Notes: generated by a model not told the origin, from the sequence alone. Shown: positions 25,656 to 39,303, counted from the first letter of the stretch. The stretch is DNA of 64,000 nt from Acanthopleura granulata (GCA_016165875.1 JABBOT010000003.1:36706672-36770671); one strand, 5' to 3'. A program made the numbers and translations.

Positions 25656-28600
25656 GTAAAACATGTAAGCCAGGTCTACTGTGGTTTACCTAAATACATG
25701 TACATTTAGTTAGGCAGCTTTTGCCATCTGAAATTGGTAATTTTTTTTCTATGTTTAAAACAATTCTGTGACATTTTCATCTGCATGAAACAAGTCTTCA
25801 GGCTTCCTTGTTTGAAGGAAAATTGCTCTACTGTAACGTTTCCTTTGTATCAATATTTTTACAACAATTTAACAGTATTCCTTTGTTTTAGGCATCTGTA
25901 TTTGGGCATGTTCTTGGACATTTCTTCAATATTTAATATTTGTACATGAACTTGCTGTATTTCTAAGTTGGCTTATTCGACATGATAAGTTCATAACTGT
26001 AAACGTGCACATGGAGGTATGTAGAAATATAAGGCTACTCTGTCGAGATATATGTGAAACAGTCTTTTGTGCTTGAGAAGAAGTGAGGCCTGCATCCTTA
26101 AAAAACTGTTTGTAACCTCACCCCATGAGAAAAAAATAGGATCAGCTGGTAGGGAATTCTTTTCTTTATTGTGACTTTTGAAACATCTTTTGAAAGTGTT
26201 TTTTATGAAATTAATATGGAGAGAAAAATGAAAAAAAAAACCTTAATATTTTTAAGGACGGCCTGAGTTTCCAATATGGATCATATAGCCATATTCATTT
26301 TCATTTTCTTTTGTATGTTGTGTGCAGACCGGGATGTTGCTTGTCAAATACAGGCCAAGGAAGTAGCCAATCAACTGACAGATGATGCAGCCATGGCTGC
26401 TGACCTAGTGAACAGGGAACTGATGGATGAAATACTGGCGAAAGATTTGGCTGAGAAAGAGCAGTCTAAACAGGTGGATGAACAGAAACAGTTCGAGAAG
26501 CTTCAGGTATCGGTCTAATACTTGTCAGATAGGGTCATAATTAAGGCAGAGTCTATTAGATATTGACACTTGCAGGCTTGTTTACCTCTGAATGTACTGG
26601 TGTTTTATGAGGAATTTAACACTGATATTGTTAGGAGCAAAGAGGCTAAAACATGGAGCTCCTCTTTACTGAGGCCAGTCAGGGCCTTATCTAGAAAAAA
26701 AATTTAAGGTCCTGATCCCAAACTTCATAAGTGGCAATGTGACTGTGCATTGATAAATTTTACAAAATGCAACTCTTGGTGTTGCTTTCTGAGGGCGTTC
26801 AAGTATGTGAATGACAGATATTTGCATAACTAAACATTTTCATTGATATATGATCGTGTTTGTGTTGAATTGACTTGTTAGTTTTAAAAGAGCTTGAATA
26901 CTCTGGGTGCCTTACAGTTTGGGGTCCCAAATGTTTTCTGGAACTAAAATGGTTCTAGACATTCCCCTGCCATTTTGACTGAGCCTGTAACACCAGTTTT
27001 CATTTCATTTGTTCTGAAATGATGTAATGGTCTTGGGTATATACATTCTTGCTACACCAGAGGTCACTCCTAGACAGGCATGTCTCTGGCATCTTTGGTG
27101 GGTACATATAAGTTCAGTTCAAATACATCTAACTCCTCTTGCCCAATCAAGTGCCAGAGCGAAGGAGTAGTGGTGACCAATAAGAATGTGCAAGGCAGAA
27201 TTCAGGTGACATTGATGACGCAACATTAATTTAAGAACAGAGTAGGACATCCTGGGAGATTTCTTTGGATGACCCAGTTTAGCTCGTGATTAGAGCGAAC
27301 TGGTTGTGGTATTGGAAGAAAACAAGGGATCTTCTGTAGTGAACTGAAAAAAGAAACCTTGAAGAGCTGATTTGCTGTCAAATCATCTGTGTCTTAAAAG
27401 CAAGGTGAATTGATAAAGACTGGGATAGTCTGAATTGCTCTCCTAAATTGTGAAAATATTGCAGTGAATTAAAACCGATATTGCACATTTCGTCAGAGTA
27501 TACGGAAACAAAATATTTCTGTCGCTTCCACTTTGCCTGGTGTGACGTCACCCATGAATACATGGCGTCATCTATCACTGAATGTGTATACATATATGAC
27601 GCTGCCCTTTGAAATGTTCTTGACGTCATCCCGGTATAAATGCCTTACTCTTCATCACATCTGCCTGATTCGACGTCATACAGGGAATATTATCACGTCA
27701 CATCAGAAAAATTTTACAGACACAGCCGAAGACTTTGTCTTTCAAGGAATCTTCAGTTATATGGATTAAATGGAAAGAAAAAGAGTTTTGTCATCATACC
27801 CTCTGTTATGAATATGTTAACAAGTCGTCATTGCTACTGGGCCACAGTTCTGCTACATTGACATTGTCACTGTTTATGTTCACTTCATGTTGCCAGGTTC
27901 TTACAAGTGATTCTTTTCCTATCTGCATGTAATTTAGTCCTGTTTGTACATGCAGCTCTTTTGGCAGACAACTGCTGTTAAACAACGTAAATCAAGAGCT
28001 CAAAATTTCACTGGTCAAATTTCCAGTTTCTGTCATGGTCATAGCGTTTTGTTTTATCATTCCAGGCCCAGTTTGGAATGGACAACAAAAACAATTACAA
28101 GAAGCAGTATGAGTTGAGTCTGGAGAGAGCGGTGTGCAAAGGGCAGATAAGCATGAACGAGTTCTACAGCCACAAAACTTCACTTGTCCACAGTGGTGTC
28201 AATGGCATTGATGATGGTCATTCCTGTACCAAAGGTTTGTTGATTTACTCCCCAGCATTTAACCATTTTCACTGAAGGACAGTAAAAATCAATGCTGCTC
28301 TGGAGCTGGAAATGGGATGTTGTCTTTCAGATAGATGAGAAAATGGCTTGAGAATGGCTTCAACTGGATGTCGCCATGAAATTTTATTTGTCTTTTCCGA
28401 AGGTGTTTGGTAATGAGGGAAACCTGTCTTCTTCAGGTAAAGAGATGTCCATATTCAGGAAAACCTTAACTATTTGTATGCTTTATGTCCAAGCTATTAC
28501 TTCAGTTACTGTAGTTCAATTGTTGTAGTCCAATTATTGTATTTTGTAATAATTTAAAGTACATTTTATATTTTGTCCTGTACATCTGCCATCATTAGGA

Positions 28601-31600
28601 CAAATGAGGTCCTAGTGATGGTATTTGTAAATAAAATAAAATGAGTGTTGCATTTATACTTCTTACATTTGCAGGTGTTATAGCTCAGCTGCAACATTTC
28701 TACGAGAAGTTACCCATTAATGTGCGTAGGGTGTGGTTGTGCAGTGACGCAGACCATTACGCCGCCTCCCACGGTGATAAGGGGTGGGGCTGTGGATACA
28801 GGAACCTACAGATGCTGCTCTCCTCCCTAGCCACTGACGACGCCTACCAGAAGATACTCTTCAATGGTAAGTTGTTGGTAGCCAGCAAGTCTTCGGGTGA
28901 CACAACACGTTGTAAAGTGTTTTTTCAGTACACTTGACCAAATAGTAAATTGTGGACTTCACATTACCCCTGGCTGTTTTGAGGCCTGATAGTTGTATAT
29001 CCTGTGACTGCATATCTGATTACTTTGCATGTAGGACCTGATCAAGGATCTGACGATTGAAGCTGGTCACGGCTGACTGGGTAACACTGATGTCTTTCAC
29101 TAGAGCACAATAGGTGCAGGTTCAATCCAGCGCCCGGTTTCATGAAAGTTTTTTATGTGAAAGACAGCACATGTTCTAAGTTGAGTTTACCGAAAAGGTT
29201 GGACAATATTATGTTTATTACTACAACAGCGGAAATAGACATTTGACCCTGCTCTGTTGGCTAGCTTAAAACACAGCCATTCTCTCCAAGCTCAGAACAC
29301 TCGTGTCACATGAGACTGTAGTAAGCGGCTAGGGTTGTGATTGAAACTTAAGCATATATGTAAATTTATAACATGAAATGATCAAGAAACTTACTACCGC
29401 CACAACACGATGGTCTGGAAAAACTTTGCAGTGTTGTTCACACATGTACTTGTTATAATTAAAACATATAACATTAAAACAGTGTGCTGTCCCTATGTTA
29501 TTACATGTACCTTGACAGACTACTCAGAACATTTACGTCACATCTTACAAACAGCTGATATCTCCTGGCCTTCTGAATGGTCAGTCTCTCATAAGCTTAA
29601 AAGCATGGGCGCCTTCAGATGTTCAGTCGGCAGTTGAATACTCCACATTTCAAACGAAGATAATTCAGCTAGGAATTCATACAATTTCAAAGAGGTTTTT
29701 ACATTCACGCGAGAGTTTTATAATCTTTTTAATGAACAGCACATAAGTCATGAGTTGTCATTTACTTGTAGTGAGAATTCACATTTAACTCCCCAAATCA
29801 CAGTAACCTCCAAGCCAAGTTGGGGGGCCTCTGTGGCTCAGTCTGTCAGCGCGCTATCGCAGCACAATGAACCGAAGCCTCCCACCAATGTGGTCGCTGT
29901 GAGTTCAAGACCAGCTCATGCTGGCTTCCTCTCCCGCCGTTTGTGGGAAGGTCTGCCAGCAACCTGCGGATGGTCGTGGGTTTTCCTCGGTTTCCTCTTA
30001 TCATAATGCTGGCAGCCATCGTATAAGTGAAATATTCTTGAGTACGGTGTAAAACACCAATCTAATAAATAAATAAATCTAAGCCAAGTGAGTTTCATCA
30101 AAGTTCACTTAGCTCAAAACGCTCAAACCTCAAAGAGAGTTTGAACCCTCACTTAAAGTCCACTCACTGAGAAACAAAGTGACAACTCTAACATCTCATG
30201 TTGATTCAGTTCTTAAGTAGTAATTCATCATTCCACAGAGAGGATTGCTTATGCCCCTAAAAGAGCATAATTTCAAGATTTTGGACCCTGATCAAAATGT
30301 AAAAGCAAGCTGTGATACAACTACAACAGAGAGACATATATGCCTCTTCACGTAAAAGAGTTGTGGAAAATCCCTATTAAACGTTCAAGTAAGATCTCCA
30401 GACGCACATTCGTCGTTAACATGCTAAATGTCAGTGATTCACCGTGAACACTCTGGTTCTTTCCCTTTGTCAGTAAGGGAAAACTTCTTGAGGATGACAC
30501 TAAACAACAATCAAAGAAAAAAGTAAATAAATAAATAAATAAAATAAAATAAAGAAATTATAAAAAGAGAACAGGAGAGGATTTAAAGTTGCCGTTACCT
30601 TCCTTTGCAGGTCGCCCTTTGATTCCCTCCATACCCAAGATACAGAGGTTGATAGAGACTGCCTGGCAGAAAGGGTTTGATGTCCAGGGGGCTGAACAGC
30701 TGGGTGGGAAGCTGGTCAACACATCCAAGTGGATAGGGGCTACAGAGATAACAGCCACCCTGCTCTCCCTTAGGGTCAGGTGAGGGCGGCTGCGAAATCA
30801 GGGCTCAAAATTAGGGACGCATTGGTGCACATAATGCATACACCTTTTAGCTTGTGTGCTTCAAAAAGCTGACCTATGGAACAGGTGCCTGACATTTTTC
30901 AAAACACCCCTTTGGACGAAGGGGTATGACCATGTTGTTCATGTCACATACTACTGGAGAAAGGTCTCTTGGGTCATACCAATTTCACCAAAGGGGTATG
31001 TTATAAAAATGTGAGGCACCTGTTCGTGGGTTTGATTTTGTTAATAAAGGCGCACTGGTAAACACATAAATTTCTTTTTGATCCACCCACAGAAAATGTG
31101 CGAAATACTGATAATGCAGACAAATGAGATACATGTACTGACAATGTAAAACGTGTCTGGTAAGGAAACATGGTTAATGTGGTGTGAAACTCTCTGCATC
31201 ATATTTGGGAACGTTCATCAGTAATTTCCCAAAGGTTGGTTGTTCAGTTTACCCAGTTGGCCACAGTATGGTTGAAATATTTCATGGTGTGGTGTTAAAG
31301 CTATAGTCATTCATCCATTCTGTTTACCCACAGTACTCAGGTTTTCTCTGCCTGTAAAACTAACAGCCATTGTATATGTGAAAAATTCTTTAGTATCACA
31401 CACCAATCAAATAAATCAGAGAAATGAATTACCAAGTTGAAAGTTTTTTATGATGTATAAGCATGGTGAGGTGGGATATCACTACAGCTAGCGTGTTGTG
31501 TTTATTTCAGATGTGAGTTGTTAGATTTTCACACCCCGACAGGCCCAGCCGGCACCCACCCCCAGATGTTAACCTGGGTCAGAGATTACTTCATGAGCTC

Positions 31601-33626
31601 TGCCCCACACAAGCCCCCTCTCTATCTACAGCACCAGGGTGAGATTACACTTCACTGCCAGCAATAAACCTGTCAGTAACCCTAGGGCTTGTATCTATCA
31701 GTTTATAGTATTTTATGAATGACTTATAGGTATACACAGTTAATGCTGATTGGCTGATAGACAGCTAAGATAGTGTTTTCTGGGTTAAAGCTTGAACACA
31801 CTTGAATACAAGTAAGGTGCCAAAAATTTTGCATGAAATTCTCTTTCTCTCACAGCTTTATTTGATTGCATTGTAATCGAATGTTTAACAAAGTGGATTT
31901 AATGCTCAGGGTGAATGGGTCATGGAAATTCGCTGTACCCTTCATCAAAATCCTGTAGATCTCATTTGAGCGCTTAGCAAGAGGTGGCTTCACGTTACGA
32001 CAAATATCAAGCCTGAGGCCATTCCTGGTCTACCCATTTTATTTAATGTACACTTTATTGTATCAGGAATACAAACTTTCTCTTTATTTCCCACTGTTAC
32101 ATCTAATGACAAACATATCTGAATCTTTAAGTTTTCGCAAAAAGAAACAAAAAAAAAAAAACTGGGAGAGAAATTAATTTTTTGCTTTTAGCAGTACCTG
32201 GCACTATTATATACCATAGTCCCAGGCAGTACTAATATCTGTCCCAGGGATTAGCAGAATTAGGGTGGTCAGCATAGCCAGGGAATTGGCTTTCTGGTTC
32301 ACCCACAATTCCCTTGGTTTTGTGCAAAACTTCCATTTTCTGTGACTCAGTGCACAAACTCGATGTTAATCCTTATATTAACACTTCAAATGTGATGTAA
32401 TTTTTATCATTAGAAAGATACAGATTATGATTTTGCTAATTTGACCAGGTCATAGCAGAACTATTATTGGCATAGAAGAGCTGAAGGATGGGTGTCTACG
32501 GCTGTTGTTATTCGACCCCAGCTGCAGCAAGAGACAGATGGAGCACCTCAGAGGGGAAGTAACTGCAAACCATCTGCGCATGTTGCGAAGGACCATCCAG
32601 AGCCTCAGAGCTAAACAGTATCAGATTGTGGTGGTGAGGGGTATATTGGAAGAGGAAGATTATGAAGTAAGTGGAGGTGTAAACAGTTTCTTCGATTGGT
32701 CAGTTTTCATGGTTGAAAATTATTATGTTGCAGTACATATATAAAATACATGTAATAAAAGTGCTTTCGTCTTTCTAAACTCTGTCTTTAATTGTTGGGT
32801 CAGAAACTAAAATGTGTTCATAATGAAAAGTGTTGGGTGGGAATAATTTTCTACCTGCTTTATCTTTCTCCATAAATGAGATACTAGTAAATGGACTTTA
32901 AAATACTGGAACATTTGAGATTACTGATGTTAGCGTTGTATATGTAGATAGCCAGCTTTTTATGTTTTTAGATGAAAGCAGTAGTTATAATTGGTTAAAG
33001 TTTTGCAGTGATTGGTATTGAGCTAGATAGCTGTTTCCAGTGCACATGACCAGAGTTTCTGTGTGACGTGCCAAGTAGGCCCAAGTGGCTACTGTGGGTA
33101 TGCTACAGCACTGTAACCCTCGGTAGTCGCACGAAATTTCATGCATTTTATGCAAGTCTTCTGTTACATCTGAGACTTTACAGATGTGCAACCTGAGTTT
33201 ATATTTGGCAACATTTAAATATTCACAGAAAAAAAAAAGTAGAACTTCACAGGTTACTGGCCTGTCGCCAAAATCTCCAATATTGTAGTATAGGCGTAAA
33301 GGGCAATGTTTATAGCACGTTTGCCACATTCTGCTCGTGCATATTGATGCAACGTTCGAAACAGCTATATGCCTTTCTAGGTGTAAAAAAACATGAATCC
33401 CTGAGACTTCTACAAGATTATTAAGTACAGTACTTGCTACTTGTGCAGAAACTAATAGTTGTCAGAAGGTTTACAAATTTGAAGAATCAACGCTTTACAC
33501 TTCTGTTTAATGCTAAAAGAAACTGCGAAACACTATTTTATTTGATAATTAATATTTGATGTTGACAATCTTATTTTATTTTTTTTTCAGAACAGTAAAG
33601 TCATCCGATCACAACGAATTCCATGA
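24464..33626 (+). CDS. ZUP1: ZUP1 (ZUFSP), zinc-finger K63-specific deubiquitinase, complete
   Basis: Eight coding exons: 24464-25655, 26328-26506, 28066-28234, 28675-28866, 30611-30779, 31511-31638, 32449-32666 and 33591-33626 (TGA). Every junction is GT-AG with matching phase, giving 760 residues; human ZUP1 has 578. Five C2H2 fingers occupy residues 12-33, 40-61, 238-259, 313-334 and 366-386. A charged helical region at 398-457 fits the ubiquitin-interacting helix, and 458-513 the following ubiquitin-binding segment. The C78 peptidase domain follows. The catalytic Cys is C553 in GDKGWGCGYRN, the His is H678 in GHSRTIIG, and the Asp is D699 in LLLFDPS. The His-Asp spacing of 21 is the same as in the human enzyme. 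The family cleaves K63-linked ubiquitin chains and works in genome stability. All catalytic residues are present, so activity is expected. The start ATG has a strong context (GCCATGG). The extra length lies between fingers 2 and 3. Confidence 0.96.
26681..26972. mobile_element. MITE-like repeat, copy 1 (ZUP1 intron)
   Basis: Begins AGGGCCTTATCTAGAA and ends with the imperfect complement around GGTTCTAGACATTCCCCT. The same element, in the same orientation, lies at 61621-61888. It has no coding capacity. Confidence 0.6.
27543..27700. promoter_or_regulatory. Cluster of CRE-like ACGTCA sites in a ZUP1 intron
   Basis: Full palindromes TGACGTCA occur at 27543-27550 and 27621-27628, with ACGTCA half sites at 27673 and 27695. 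Such sites bind CREB/ATF factors. An enhancer role is inference. Confidence 0.3.
28675..28866 (+). CDS. ZUP1: ZUP1 exon with catalytic cysteine
   Basis: Encodes residues 514-578, opening the C78 peptidase domain. GDKGWGCGYRNLQM carries the nucleophile C553 in the family's invariant context. The donor GTAAGT is a consensus site. Confidence 0.95.
28867..30610. other. ZUP1 intron between the Cys exon and the next exon
   Basis: Contains a full-length SINE (listed separately), a degenerate tRNA-like segment near 29045-29140, and an A-rich run near 30520-30550. No coding region. Confidence 0.6.
29823..30079 (+). mobile_element. SINE, full length, best-preserved copy
   Basis: The A box TGGCTCAGTCTG, the B box GAGTTCAAGACC, the body (GGTCTGCCAGCAACCTGCGG), the 3' domain (GTATAAGTGAAATATTCTTG) and an ATAAATAAATAAAT tail are all present. 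It lies inside a ZUP1 intron in the gene's orientation. Confidence 0.95.
30879..31025. mobile_element. Foldback/MITE-like element, copy 1 (ZUP1 intron)
   Basis: GAACAGGTGCCT at the left is mirrored by AGGCACCTGTTC at the right. Inverted similarity continues inward for about 45 bp, including ACCCCTTTGG against CCAAAGGGGT. A second copy lies at 51040-51187. Confidence 0.75.
31316..31428 (+). mobile_element. SINE 3' half, heavily decayed
   Basis: Only the end region is recognisable: GTATATGTGAAAAATTCTTT, then ACACACCAATCAAATAAAT. Confidence 0.55.
32449..32666 (+). CDS. ZUP1: ZUP1 exon with catalytic histidine and aspartate
   Basis: Encodes residues 677-749. H678 (GHSRTIIGIEE) and D699 (LLLFDPS) complete the catalytic triad. 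The next and last coding exon adds only NSKVIRSQRIP and the stop. Confidence 0.95.
33025..33380. repeat. Dispersed repeat, copy 1 (last ZUP1 intron)
   Basis: Shares blocks such as CCCAAGTGGCT, GCATTTTATGC and a run of similar spacing with 51590-51850. Neither copy has an open frame of note. Confidence 0.5.
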
Positions 33627-36600
33627 GTATATATATTGAATTTTACAGAATTTCTAGTGCTATTTGGCAGTGTGACTGTTTCATGCTTGCGCATATCATT
33701 ACTGTATGTGCAGCAGTGCAGTGCAAGTTTTTGTATTGTAAAGAATTTCACCCAGGCATCTTGAAACAAGCAAAACATTTTGAACTGGTTGGAAAGTTGT
33801 CAGTCTTGCTTCAAATGAAAACAGCTTTCCATTATTAGTTCTCTATTACTCTATGCCTGATGAAAAGCATCACACATACTTTTGATGATTACAGGAGGGA
33901 TGTATGTGAATTAAAAAAGTCTAGAAGCTGTTACATGTGCCATACAGTAATGAAGCTGACTTTGACAGAATCCAAGCATATTTCTGCATATTAGTTATTT
34001 CCACTTTATTGTAAGATACACACATGCATGTATATCTAGAGCATGACTTTTTTTAACAACTTTTCAATGTACACTTTGACTCTTTTAGTTTGATTGAAAG
34101 TCTTAATGGATTTTTTTCTGCCAAGTCCTCTTTTAAGATTTCTCTCTACTGCCGGATTAACATGGAGAAAAAAAAAAGGAAAGAAAGATACTCTGGACAT
34201 CCTCTGTTGCTACTCGGTGGTTAGTAAATCTGCACTGAACATTGTTTTATTGAATGGCACATAAACATGTACACTTACACTGATTTTAAAAATTGGGGTG
34301 TATACTTAATATGTGAGACTTCATATGTGATGTTTAACACATCATATGTGAATGTCAACACTTCATGCCTGAGGTTAACACTTCATGCCTGAGGTTAACA
34401 CTTCATATGTGAGGGTTTAACACTTCATGTCTGAGGTTGACACTTCAGGTGAGAGTTTAAGACTTCAAATGTGAGAATTTGACACTTTAGATGTAAGGTG
34501 AACACTCCATACGTGAAGGTTAAGACTTGATAATTATACGTAACAAGAGTACACCATTACATGTTTTTATTAGAACAAGATTCTGTGAGAATTTGCCAGT
34601 ATTTTACCAGGTGTTGTTTCAGCAGTACATAGTTAATACACTGACTTTTAGTTTATGATGATTTATTGCATCAGCACTCCTTATTGTTGCTCAGGACTTT
34701 TAAGCATCACATGACTACATTTAACATCAGGATCAGATTTGTTTACAAGGGCAGTGCAATATGTCTGACTTTTATGTAGTAAAGGTATTAAAATTGTCAT
34801 GTGCATTTTTGACCATTGAGTTAAATGCCAAGGACTTGGTTCTATTCACGTTCTTCTGGGATATATTCAGACATAAATCTTAACATTGCCTCTTTGCGTT
34901 TCACTTCATTCACATGAATTCCTCATGGATTTTTTTGATGGCAAAAGGAAGAATTTGAATTGCATTAAGACATGTTTGAAGATCATGAAAATCAGAAGTG
35001 TATTTTCTGTCCGGTCAACCAGTCATGGAACCGTAATGATGAGGAACTCCACTCGATTGGCCAGTCTAGGCTGGAGGAATAAAAACCGTTAGTAAACCAA
35101 TTCCACAAGTGAAACTTTACCACAATGAATACAGTCATACCTCTAAAGGTCCATTTCATCTCTTCGAACACTGTCATGACTGATGCAGTGCAAGGCACAA
35201 TGTATTATGTGTCATGGATATATATATAGGCATGATATATCATATGTATTATTATGTATGGTATGTTTTTGCCTGAGCAAAATCAACTGCAAAATTAAAT
35301 CAATTGCACAGTTATAACTTTCACTCTGCTGGCCTCATCCTTGTAACTGCGACTTAGACATTACTTACTGTTTGCTTAAGTTTCCAGTATTGGTGGTTGG
35401 AGTGAGAGTTCTACTTGCGTATTTTGCTACAGCGCCTCTTGGCAATGAAGCGTACTACATTGTTCAGAAGGTATTGCCATGGCATTGCTATGTTGCGTAA
35501 GCTTAGTTCCCCTTGCAGCAGCCAAAACTGTTGATGAGTCGGATAAATTAATGGACAAAATTAGCCTCCTCACATACCGTATGGGCGTGTGAAAAATACA
35601 AGAATTATGAATTGTAAGGACATCATTGTGGTCAGTTTGTGTTGGAACACCTGTGCATGCGTCATCAAACAGAAACATTGAAAGGCTGCAGTTATGCCGT
35701 TATGTTTATGTAGTGTTTACATTGTGACATAGAGCATATTTGAGTCAAGTGCCAAACAAAGTCTTTGTCGTTACATTGTCACATACAGAATGTGGATCTG
35801 TACAGTTTAGTTTGACTCGCAACAGTGTGGCCATTATGAATAACTTTGACTATGATTTGCTATGTTTATGAAAGATGAAAAGACATTTTCTCAGGAGGTG
35901 TTTATTAAGGCTGTTCTATACTAGTTGATTTACAACAAAATCGCTCTTTTTATTTTGTTTCTTCAGAATAATTTAAAACTTGAAAAAAATTGCATGTATT
36001 TTGTTTTCTTTAAACAGGTCTGTTCAAAATATACTTGCACATGTACATTTATTGAAGCATTAGCAGGGATTTTGTCTCCAGGATTAATACTAATTTCTGG
36101 ACAAGTTTTCAAGTGCTGATATTCAAAGTGCTTGGTACCATTCCATTTGTGATCTGTTCGTCAATCTGTTTTAAGGTTGAAAAGGGCAAGTTGCCATGGT
36201 TATGATGTTGTGTTATGTATTAATTTTGTCATATTTTGTTGTATTTACTTTGCAGTAACCATGCATATCAACCTTGGTCGAGTCATAGCGTAAAAAGTAT
36301 CACCTCCATGCAAAATGTAAGCAGAATGATTATTGGACGTCAGCACAGCTAGACTTTGAAATGGTCCATTACATTTTTTAGCCGTGAAGAAGTTGGAATG
36401 AACTTTTTACAATGTTTGCATCTCAGTTTCTTTTATTGGTAAAACTTATAAAAAGGGCAAAATATGGATACTACGGTGGATGATATGGAAGGGTGAACTA
36501 TAGGAATTTGTGAACGTAACTTGGAAGTTACGGTATTCTGTTGTTATGGATGGAAAAGATATTTTTGGAAAATCTACATAGAAACTTATGTATTTACCCA

Positions 36601-38447
36601 GCAAAAGTGCTTGAGAGAAGATAAAAAACAAATCCCATGGTTCTCTCTGCTGGAAGCATTCTGGCAGGTTACAGTATGACAGGTGAACAAACAATTTGAA
36701 TTGTTCTTGAGGATTTATAGGCTGAAACTGTGTCCAGCATGGAACAGTTTGCTACCTTAGAAATCACAGCTTCTTAAAAACGCTGTTAGATGTCATGCCA
36801 CTGCATGGCGTACATACTTAACTGTGGCTTCTTTCTTTCCTTTTTGTGGCCAGCTATCAGAGAAAGGGTCGTTAATAGTGGGTACTTACTTTTGGGAATG
36901 CGGTGCTATATTGGCTTGCCCAATTTTGTGAATCTATACTACACGCACACAAGATTGGAATAGGTGGTTATTTTGTCATGGTTCAAGCTTTTTTTTTTTC
37001 TTCATTGGTTTGAGACATTGAAAACTTGCCAAAACTTGATGCATTTAGCATGCAAGGCCAAAAAAAAAAAAAGTTCATCAAGGGGAGATAACTTTTTTTA
37101 ATTTTTTTTTTTACTATTGGTTTGGTCAACATGAAATGCCAAAATGTTAAATTAAATTGTGTAACATTTTGTATTGGGCTTTTGTTTGGCCATTTACATT
37201 TTCATATTGAGAACATCATAAAGCTTGACTATTTGACAATGCATTAAATACCTGTACCATATATTCATGTACTCTCTCATGCATATTTCCCACCAGTTTC
37301 GTGCAGCCACATCTCAGCCCGATTTATGATGAGACTTTCAGTGTGAAAGAAAGGCCTATGTACTTAATTATGTGTGAAAATGCATATTATTCAGGGCCAA
37401 AAACAGCCTTTTTGAACATCCCTCTTCCCAAGAAAAAACAAATTTCATCAGTCGTCTTGAAGCCTTTTTAAGCTTTCATGATGATACAATAGGATATGTT
37501 GTCATTTATTTTTGTTTTTTCAAGTATTTCATATACAAGTATTTACAGTCCATTTCTTCTTATATTGATGATCATATTTTTTTACACTTTTATAATTGAA
37601 CTTATTTTTCATTATTATATTTTGAGTATTTTATTTGCCAAGCATAAGACAGAGGGATAAGGATGTACTGGGGTACATGTTGATGGACTTACTCAATGAA
37701 GGTTTTATGTGCCATCAATTCATTCGCTAGTCTCAAACTTCAGGTATTTGTTTGAGGTGCATTGTTTGTTCCATTTGCGTATATCACATTTGTGTTTCAA
37801 CAAAAGGTCTGAAAAAAAATTGCTTCAAGAAGTAGTTCGGGAAGAAAAAGTTAACATCTGCAAAGTGGCAATAGCTGCAGCATGGCACATAAAGTGGACG
37901 TTCTCTTGCGCTCAGGCTCATCTTCAACGATAGAATGTCAGAACTTTGCCAGACTGACCAACCAACCAAGCATCGGATGGACAGAGTGAGCGAGTTAAGC
38001 TGTTGGCTGCAGCTGAAATATTTCATGGAAGATATCTCGTCTTGCATCAAAAACTGTAGATATGATAGTATGTCAAGATGTCTGGGGCACTTGGCTTTGA
38101 GCTGTGACTGTGCATCGTTATAATCATTGTGATGACTGAAGTGTTTTTGGGGTGGTCAAGAAAGAACTGTCATGCTTCTATTTGCACCTGCATCAACAAA
38201 ATCAGTGTTATTTCTGACATGTTCATATTTGCAGTGTTTGCACACATGCTTTTACCAGTGATAAATGTTTAAAAGAAATAAAACTAAAATCAGATATCAG
38301 TAAGTTTCTGTTGTTTGTCAACCTGGATTCAACTGGCGTTTTGGTTATTGACGAGATTTGGGGTGGGCAAAACTGAAGGGCAGAATCTAAAGAAAACTAG
38401 TGTACATGAACTTTACCTGATTTAAACCAACCCATTGCACCATCATT
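33627..38447. other. ZUP1 3' untranslated region and intergenic DNA
   Basis: No further gene recognised. A 20-22-bp minisatellite lies at 34312-34528. AATAAA at about 38277 is a possible poly(A) signal, but the true ZUP1 3' end is uncertain. Confidence 0.45.
34312..34528. repeat. Minisatellite, imperfect 20-22-bp units
   Basis: About ten units of the kind AACACTTCATGCCTGAGGTT, variably degraded. Two adjacent units near 34360-34400 are identical. Confidence 0.85.
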
Positions 38448-38580
38448 AAAAATACGTTTGTTGGGCATAACCTGACCAGCCTCCCCAAAATGACCCTACT
38501 CAAAGTTTTAACAAAAATTCTCTGCCAACCGACCCTATTTTTTCACATAGGATCAGGTTATGTTCAACAAAGTTTTTTTT
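38448..38580. mobile_element. Foldback element, copy 1
   Basis: AAATACGTTTGTTGGGCATA at the left is mirrored by TATGTTCAACAAAGTTTTTT at the right. A related piece in inverse orientation lies at about 47690-47765, with the shared block GACCCTATTTTTTC. Confidence 0.55.
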
Positions 38581-39181
38581 AGGATGTCCTCAGCTGGGAC
38601 TAATAAACAGTAATTTTTTTTTTTTTATGTGCTTTATTACTGGTCAACAAGAGTGAAGGCTACATCCAGTGAAGCAATCCTGTCTTTCCACGGCATTTTT
38701 CTGAGGAGTTCTCCAGCCTTCAAAGGGAGGCAAATCTTATAACTCTTAAAACAGCAGTGCCCTCTACACACTTGAATAACAATGCCAGCTAAGATTATTG
38801 ATGATGACTTCTGTTGGTCTTGCATATCACTGGTATTCTTATTTAAATATGCAGAGAGCACTGCTGTTTTATGAATGATAAGACTGTATATACGTTTCAA
38901 GGAAACTTTACATGAGCAAGGCAGGACAGCTGTTATACATGTATTTGTGGGTCGAAGGCCTTGGAAGAGCATGAAATTCATGTAAGATGAAATCACACTT
39001 TAAAATCTCTGCATGTCAGGTTTTTGCGCTCATTTCTATCATTTTGAAAAATTCAAGCTGAGAAGCAGGGTTTTGCATTACATGAACTGTATCCCACGTG
39101 TAAGGCTGGAGAGGGGAACCAATGCAACTCTGCCCTATCCAATACATCACTACACAAACTCTTAGTACCTAAAAAGATACT

Positions 39182-39303
39182 CTTACAACCTGCGGATGGG
39201 TTGTGGGTTTCGCCCCGGGGTCTGCTCAGTTTCCTCCCACCAGAATGCTGGTCACTGTTGAAATAGTGAAGTATTCTGGAGGATGACATAAAACACCAAT
39301 CAA
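39182..39303 (+). mobile_element. SINE 3' half
   Basis: Starts at ACAACCTGCGGATGGGTTGT and runs through CTCAGTTTCCTCCCACCAGA to AAAACACCAATCAAACAGA. The head is absent. Confidence 0.75.

Noticed and set aside
38637..38996. Minus-strand open frame of 119 codons
   Set aside because: No motif, composition typical of AT-rich non-coding DNA, and no neighbouring exons in phase.
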